NCBI RefSeq assembly: GCF_015163665.1
Contig: NZ_JADEUG010000001.1
Span: 372,001 to 436,000, forward strand
Length of the DNA: 64,000 nt
Reading direction: 5' to 3'
Source: Xenorhabdus sp. BG5
GTDB taxonomy: Bacteria; Pseudomonadota; Gammaproteobacteria; Enterobacterales; Enterobacteriaceae
The notes below the pieces were generated by a model. That model searched no databases and had not been told where the DNA came from. It worked only from the letters and a program-made list of their open reading frames with translations. Numbering within the stretch: position 1 is the stretch's first letter; every line of letters begins with the position of its first letter. The translations under genes and the position numbers were made by a program. Shown here piece after piece: positions 60,008 to 64,000 of this stretch.

Positions 60008-60037
60008 TTTACAACATAAAACCATTCACTGTATTAT
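60008..60037 (+). promoter_or_regulatory. Promoter of tRNA-Asn copy 2
   Basis: TTTACA, 18-nt spacer, TATTAT, 27 bp before the second tRNA-Asn. The following CCGTTCTCAGGAACAAC is shared with the leader of copy 1. Confidence 0.7.
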
Positions 60038-60064
60038 CCATTCCGTTCTCAGGAACAACTCAAT

Positions 60065-60140
60065 TCCTCCATAGTTCAGTCGGTAGAACGGCGGACTGTT
60101 AATCCGTATGTCGCTGGTTCGAGTCCAGCTGGAGGAGCCA
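60065..60140 (+). tRNA. asnU: tRNA-Asn (GUU), copy 2
   Basis: Same 76-nt sequence as copy 1, with anticodon GTT and encoded CCA. It has its own promoter and terminator, so it is a separate transcription unit. Confidence 0.98.
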
Positions 60141-60149
60141 GATTTTTGG

Positions 60150-60184
60150 AAATCCCGATTAGCTTTGCTGGTCGGGATTTTTGC
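60150..60184 (+). terminator. Terminator after tRNA-Asn copy 2
   Basis: AAATCCCGA pairs with TCGGGATTT around a 13-nt loop, followed by further T; it begins 10 bp after the tRNA. Confidence 0.85.
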
Positions 60185-60363
60185 TTTTAGGTATCAATTG
60201 TTATCCATTCTTCCCTTTATCTCCATCTCTTTATTTCCCGTTTCTTCTCTAATTTCAAATAGCCTTGCCGACGTGATTACCTATGCTAAAAACACAAAAT
60301 GATCATAAACAGCCCAACAAGCACATATTACGAACAATCAAACACTTATTGTTATTTTCTGCT

Positions 60364-60392
60364 TTGACAATCATGAAAAATGCCGCTATTAT
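60364..60392 (+). promoter_or_regulatory. Promoter of tRNA-Asn copy 3
   Basis: TTGACA, 17-nt spacer, TATTAT, 20 bp before the third tRNA-Asn. The block around it (TCTGCTTTGACAA and AAAAATGCCG) is repeated before copy 4. Confidence 0.8.
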
Positions 60393-60412
60393 TCGGACCA
60401 CTTAAACGGAGT

Positions 60413-60488
60413 TCCTCCATAGTTCAGTCGGTAGAACGGCGGACTGTTAATCCGTATGTCGCTGGTTCGAGTCCAGCTGGAGGAGCCA
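60413..60488 (+). tRNA. asnV: tRNA-Asn (GUU), copy 3
   Basis: Third identical 76-nt tRNA-Asn gene with anticodon GTT and encoded CCA. Confidence 0.98.
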
Positions 60489-60500
60489 AATATTTTGAAG

Positions 60501-60532
60501 AACCTGATTAGTTTCGCTAATCAGGTTTTTTG
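60501..60532 (+). terminator. Terminator after tRNA-Asn copy 3
   Basis: An 11-bp perfect stem (60501-60511 with 60517-60527, loop TTTCG) runs into a T-tract. Confidence 0.9.
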
Positions 60533-60733
60533 CTTTCTGGTCTCCTGTTTTTTTATCCTTCCCTTTTTAGTATCTCCATTTTCAGAACTCTTTCTTCTTG
60601 TTTCCCTCTTCGGTTACTTACTCTTACTGCTCCACTTCTGCTCCCCGATTTACTATCATCAGCCAGATTTAGTCAAAAAACACACATAACGTACAGATTC
60701 TCAGCAATCAAACGGTTATTACTATTTTCTGCT

Positions 60734-60762
60734 TTGACAAACGCAAAAAATGCCGTTAATAT
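60734..60762 (+). promoter_or_regulatory. Promoter of tRNA-Asn copy 4
   Basis: TTGACA, 17-nt spacer, TAATAT and a TCGCCCCG discriminator, 20 bp before the fourth tRNA-Asn; near copy of the block before copy 3. Confidence 0.8.
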
Positions 60763-60782
60763 TCGCCCCGTCTTGAAGGAGT

Positions 60783-60858
60783 TCCTCCATAGTTCAGTCG
60801 GTAGAACGGCGGACTGTTAATCCGTATGTCGCTGGTTCGAGTCCAGCTGGAGGAGCCA
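60783..60858 (+). tRNA. asnW: tRNA-Asn (GUU), copy 4
   Basis: Fourth identical 76-nt tRNA-Asn gene. No clear hairpin terminator follows; the downstream 40 bases are T-rich. Confidence 0.98.
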
Positions 60859-61087
60859 AATTCAATTCACCCTCGTGTTGTTACTTCTATTTTTTCCTTT
60901 TTTGATACGATAATTTCCTCTACGTACCCTTACACAAATAAACTTAAAATTCTAATTTTTCAAAATTTAGAGAATATTATCATCCAATAATAGCTATTTA
61001 GCTATTTTCACTTTATCATCCCCCTCCGGCTTAAGGATCGCTGAATCAGCATCCATCATTTTTCACTTATATTCTGGAGCCGGTTCC

Positions 61088-62140
61088 ATGACCATTGAAT
61101 CATATACTATTAAAATCCGCCGCCCTGACGACTGGCATGTTCATTTTCGTGATGGTGATATGCTAAAAACCATTGTCCCCCATACCAGCCGTTTTTTCGG
61201 CCGAGCTATCGTCATGCCCAACCTCGTCCCTCCAGTGACAGATGTTGCCAGTGCCAAAGCCTACAAAGAGAGGATAATTGCAGCAACACCGTTAGATCAT
61301 CATTTCCAACCTCTTATGACTTGTTATCTGACAGATTCAACAGCCAGCAATCAAATTGAGATTGGTCATAAAGAAGGCATCTTTACCGCTTGCAAACTTT
61401 ACCCCGCCAACGCAACAACAAATTCTAGCTACGGTGTTTCCGATATCAAAAAGATTTACCCATTATTGGCGACCATGGAAAAAATAGGTATGCCATTGTT
61501 GATCCACGGGGAAGTTACCGCTTCTCATATTGATATTTTTGACCGTGAAGCGCGCTTTATCGAACAGGTAATGGAACCATTGCGCCAGCAATTTCCGGGA
61601 TTAAAAATCGTTTTCGAGCATATTACAACCAAAGAAGCCGCAGAATATGTTCTAGAAGGCAACAATAAATTAGGCGCGACATTGACACCACAGCACTTAA
61701 TGTTCAATCGCAACCACATGCTGGTTGGTGGTATTCGCCCCCACCTTTACTGCTTACCTGTACTAAAACGCAATATTCATCAGGAAGCCCTCAGAGCAGC
61801 AGTTGCTAGTGGTTGTAACCGCTTTTTCTTAGGCACGGATTCCGCCCCTCATGTACTGCACCGCAAAGAATCTTCTTGTGGCTGCGCGGGCGTTTTCAAT
61901 GCTCCAACCGCCCTGGCAGCCTATGCCACTGTTTTTGAAGAAATGGGTGCAATGGAATATTTCGAGTCCTTCTGCTCCCTGAACGGTCCTGCATTTTACG
62001 GTTTGCCAGTTAATGATGGCTTTATCGAACTCACCCGCAAACCAACTCCCGTTGTTGAATACATCGAGTATGGTGACGAAAAGTTGATTCCATTCCTTGC
62101 AGAGGAAGATGCAGGATGGGATGTAAGGGTATGTGAGTAA
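61088..62140 (+). CDS. pyrC: Dihydroorotase
   Basis: PyrC catalyses the reversible cyclization of carbamoyl aspartate to dihydroorotate in pyrimidine synthesis. The protein has 350 residues (348 in E. coli) with the metal-binding His17 and His19 in [11 protein letters not shown], the carboxylated lysine in [23 protein letters not shown] and the catalytic aspartate in FLGTDSAPH. Ribosome site GGAG, 8-9 nt before ATG. Expression may be tuned by the short leader, as in E. coli, but the leader hairpin was not clearly resolved. Confidence 0.97.
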   Translation: MTIESYTIKIRRPDDWHVHFRDGDMLKTIVPHTSRFFGRAIVMPNLVPPVTDVASAKAYKERIIAATPLDHHFQPLMTCYLTDSTASNQIEIGHKEGIFTACKLYPANATTNSSYGVSDIKKIYPLLATMEKIGMPLLIHGEVTASHIDIFDREARFIEQVMEPLRQQFPGLKIVFEHITTKEAAEYVLEGNNKLGATLTPQHLMFNRNHMLVGGIRPHLYCLPVLKRNIHQEALRAAVASGCNRFFLGTDSAPHVLHRKESSCGCAGVFNAPTALAAYATVFEEMGAMEYFESFCSLNGPAFYGLPVNDGFIELTRKPTPVVEYIEYGDEKLIPFLAEEDAGWDVRVCE

Positions 62141-62157
62141 CTTTAGCACGCTCCTTG

Positions 62158-62185
62158 GTGCGGAAATTATTCTTTATTTCCGCAC
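62158..62185 (+). other. Hairpin after pyrC
   Basis: A perfect 10-bp stem (62158-62167 with 62176-62185, 8-nt loop) begins 18 bp after the pyrC stop. It lacks a T-run, so it may mark the 3' end without being a classical terminator. Confidence 0.5.
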
Positions 62186-62374
62186 AATCCCGACCTGATA
62201 AAAAGCAGAAATAACCCATAATGGTTCTTCTCAGTTCTGATGCAAAAAATCCTGTTTTTTTCACTTCTTAGATTGCCAAAAAGGTTTATACTGCTAAGGT
62301 CTTGTCTTAGACGAGACCTTTTGCTCTTAGTCAATTATATCAATAATGATTCTGTAGTCTGATTAGGAGGTTAT

Positions 62375-62629
62375 ATGGGAAAAGAAAATGAAATAATTCA
62401 AACACATCCTGTTGTAGGCTGGGATATCAGCATTGTCGATGCCTATGACGCCATGATGATACGCCTTCATTACTCATCCACCCAAGATCAAACAACAGAA
62501 AATGTCAGCGTTGACAAAACGTTATGGTTAACAACAGGCGTAGCCAAACAGCTTATCCTCATTTTACAAGCCGGGATTGAAAAAATAGAATCCTCAGAAT
62601 ACAGCCAACTTGATCATATTAAACATTAA
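62375..62629 (+). CDS. bssS: Biofilm regulator BssS
   Basis: The 84-residue protein is the same length as E. coli BssS (YceP) and shares EVIQTHPLVGWDIS-like and KTLWLTT...AGIEKIES blocks. BssS influences biofilm formation and indole/AI-2-linked signalling by an unknown mechanism. It has a perfect AGGAGG ribosome site. Its place next to pyrC matches E. coli, but dinI, which lies between them there, is absent. Confidence 0.93.
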   Translation: MGKENEIIQTHPVVGWDISIVDAYDAMMIRLHYSSTQDQTTENVSVDKTLWLTTGVAKQLILILQAGIEKIESSEYSQLDHIKH

Positions 62630-62661
62630 CAATAACTAGGTTTAACACCTCCAACACATTC

Positions 62662-62685
62662 GGACACTCAATATATTGAGTGTCC
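62662..62685. repeat. 24-bp perfect palindrome downstream of bssS
   Basis: GGACACTCAAT (62662-62672) and ATTGAGTGTCC (62675-62685) are perfectly inverted around AT. There is no T-run. It is either the bssS transcript end or an operator for the regulator gene that starts 157 bp downstream. Confidence 0.55.
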
Positions 62686-62842
62686 CAAATGCACAACTGA
62701 ACACATATCAACCAATAAAATTATCCATATGGTTTATTATCCTTCATAATATTGTATTATACGTCCGTATTCACCCGCCTAATACTTAGCTATTAAGCTA
62801 ATTATTTAAATATAACCATAGTAGAACAAGGATGTTCAAGTA

Positions 62843-63436
62843 ATGAAACTATTAGTCATTGATGAATGCTATTATACACGACTGGGAATTATTGAATCCC
62901 TAAAAGAAAATACAGATATTCTCTCTTTAGGCGCTGTATCAATACATGATGCCATAAATATTTTGCCTGCCTTCTCTCCAGATATTATTTTGGCGAATTT
63001 GACCAGTTATGGTTACTACAGTGAATATTGTGAACAACTAAAGTTATTAGTTTCTTCAGTTTATGGTGCTCGTAACTATATTTATGTAGATAAAACATAC
63101 CCTACCAGGAAAACACCTATCCAGTTGACAAATAAAGACTTTATATTACCAAAAAAAGATCTAACGATATTACTTGAACGCCTAAAAGAAATGGCATCAT
63201 ATGATATTCAATGTTATTTCTCTAATTTTAGTGCGCATAGTTCTATTTTTGGTCATCAGGAAGATCGTATTATCTATTATTGGATGTTAGAAATGGATAC
63301 CCATAAAATTGCCAAAACTTTAAAAATTAGTAATAGTACAGTTTATTCTCATAAGAGGCATATTATAGAAAAAATAGGGGTATCTAACAAAATAGAGTTA
63401 CTTTTTATTTACAATATCTTTAAATATTTTTGTTAA
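62843..63436 (+). CDS. LuxR/RcsA-like transcriptional regulator with degenerate receiver
   Basis: The 197-residue protein has an N-terminal receiver-like domain (1-125) and a C-terminal LuxR-type helix-turn-helix (about 135-190: MDTHKIAKTLKISNSTVYSHKRHIIEKIG). The receiver lacks the phospho-acceptor aspartate (IILANLTS in its place), so it should not be controlled by phosphorylation. The start (CYYTRLGIIESL) and layout recall RcsA, the RcsB partner for capsule genes and flhDC repression, but similarity is limited. It is AT-rich compared with its neighbours. Confidence 0.75.
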   Translation: MKLLVIDECYYTRLGIIESLKENTDILSLGAVSIHDAINILPAFSPDIILANLTSYGYYSEYCEQLKLLVSSVYGARNYIYVDKTYPTRKTPIQLTNKDFILPKKDLTILLERLKEMASYDIQCYFSNFSAHSSIFGHQEDRIIYYWMLEMDTHKIAKTLKISNSTVYSHKRHIIEKIGVSNKIELLFIYNIFKYFC

Positions 63437-63467
63437 GTCTTTTGAATAATCTATTTTAGTACGAAAT

Positions 63468-63499
63468 TCCCATTCACATAACAAATTATGTGAATGGGA
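63468..63499. terminator. 13-bp perfect hairpin between the regulator and trhO
   Basis: TCCCATTCACATA (63468-63480) pairs with TATGTGAATGGGA (63487-63499) around ACAAAT. It stands between two convergent genes and can act in both directions, although T-runs are weak. Confidence 0.6.
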
Positions 63500-63563
63500 T
63501 AAGTAAGCACAGAGAATAAAGCTACAATTTGAAAGATGGGAACGACGATAACTTAAATCACTA

Positions 63564-64000
63564 CTATTTAATAGATTGCAGTGATGTAATATTCAAACCA
63601 TCATTTAATCGATAGCGGGACTTATTAAAAATCTTAGCCCCATTCTCTCTTCCTGCACGGCGGGCACGCTGTTCTTCTTCTGGCAGTTTCATCTCTTCAC
63701 GGCAAGCATCGCTACAACAGCCTTCGAAACGCGCTGCACAAGATGGGCACTGGATAAATAACAAATGGCAACCATCGTTCTTACAGTTGGTATGGCTATC
63801 ACACGTCGCTCCGCATTGGTGACAGTGAGCAATAACATCGTCAGTAATACGCTCACCCATACGCTCATCAAAGACAAAGTTCTTACCAACAAAACGAACA
63901 GGCAATTCTTGTTCTTTCGCTTTGCGGGCATACTCAATAATGCCACCTTCTACGTGGTAAACTTTGCTAAAGCCGTTATGCAACATATAAGCACTTGCTT
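63564..64000 (-). CDS. trhO: tRNA uridine(34) hydroxylase TrhO (YceA), C-terminal part
   Basis: The frame is open at the right window edge; the visible 145 residues are the C-terminus of TrhO (about 350 residues in E. coli). They include the end of the rhodanese domain ([15 protein letters not shown]) and the cysteine-rich tail ([32 protein letters not shown]) with [16 protein letters not shown]. TrhO hydroxylates U34 of certain tRNAs with O2 to make ho5U. Its place near pyrC and bssS matches E. coli. Confidence 0.95.
   Translation of the reverse strand, partial: ASAYMLHNGFSKVYHVEGGIIEYARKAKEQELPVRFVGKNFVFDERMGERITDDVIAHCHQCGATCDSHTNCKNDGCHLLFIQCPSCAARFEGCCSDACREEMKLPEEEQRARRAGRENGAKIFNKSRYRLNDGLNITSLQSIK

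Noticed and set aside
60108-60820. ORFs running through the tRNA-Asn genes
   Set aside because: They overlap complete tRNA genes and their terminators and are artefacts of the repeated tRNA sequence.
59520-60858. tRNA-Asn repeats as att sites of an integrated island
   Set aside because: All four copies are complete genes, three with their own promoter and terminator pair, and no integrase or cargo lies between them.

Overview
The window looks like the chromosome of an entomopathogenic gammaproteobacterium of the Morganellaceae, most likely Xenorhabdus (Photorhabdus is the alternative). The reasons are the full enterobacterial-type flagellar and chemotaxis gene set, core genes in E. coli-like order (pyrC, bssS, trhO), a large NRPS gene, IS1-family relics and an AT-rich accessory background. 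This assignment is inferred from gene content and remembered protein sequences; no search was run.

Layout. (1) 1-8.9 kb: the 3' part of a nonribosomal peptide synthetase (C-A-PCP-C-A-PCP-TE-TE) followed by a PLP-dependent decarboxylase of the PanP type. (2) 9.0-12.8 kb: a dimethylsulfone monooxygenase (sfnG) and the glutathione-dependent formaldehyde detoxification pair frmA-frmB. (3) 12.8-15.7 kb: an AT-rich accessory patch with a small lipoprotein, an unusual fusion of a branched-polyamine synthase (BpsA) with an S-adenosylmethionine decarboxylase (SpeD), and the 3' half of a decayed IS1-family element. (4) 15.7-27.6 kb: flgL through flgB on the minus strand, with divergent flgA, flgM and flgN. 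(5) 27.6-33.2 kb: the 5' half of an IS1-family relic and a four-gene chaperone-usher fimbrial operon, located where flgN would be expected to approach flhA. (6) 33.2-52.2 kb, minus strand: flhA-flhB, then an insertion (AGCS amino-acid symporter, Pin-type DNA invertase, alpha/beta hydrolase), then cheZ-cheY-cheB-cheR-two MCPs, cheW-cheA-motB-motA and flhC-flhD. (7) 52.2-53.7 kb: a 1.56 kb gene-free region upstream of flhDC with a perfect CRP palindrome. (8) 53.7-57.4 kb: mgtC and a Mg2+ P-type ATPase, with a 16-codon D/P-rich leader ORF between them. (9) 58-64 kb: a cold-shock protein, ylaC, four identical tRNA-Asn genes each with its own promoter, pyrC, bssS, an RcsA-like regulator and the 3' end of trhO.

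How it works together. FlhDC (class 1) would activate the flgA, flgB and flhB class 2 operons. FlgM/FliA control then gates class 3 units, and three sigma-28-type promoters are visible: before flgM, before flgK and before the first MCP. The MCP/CheA/CheW/CheR/CheB/CheY/CheZ set drives MotAB-powered flagella. The fimbrial operon and the Pin-type invertase lie inside this motility region, so surface appendage genes and a site-specific recombinase are physically linked to it. The most distinctive items are the BpsA-SpeD fusion, the leader peptide before the Mg2+ ATPase gene, the split IS1 relics on either side of the flg cluster, and the tandem-thioesterase NRPS with its adjoining decarboxylase.
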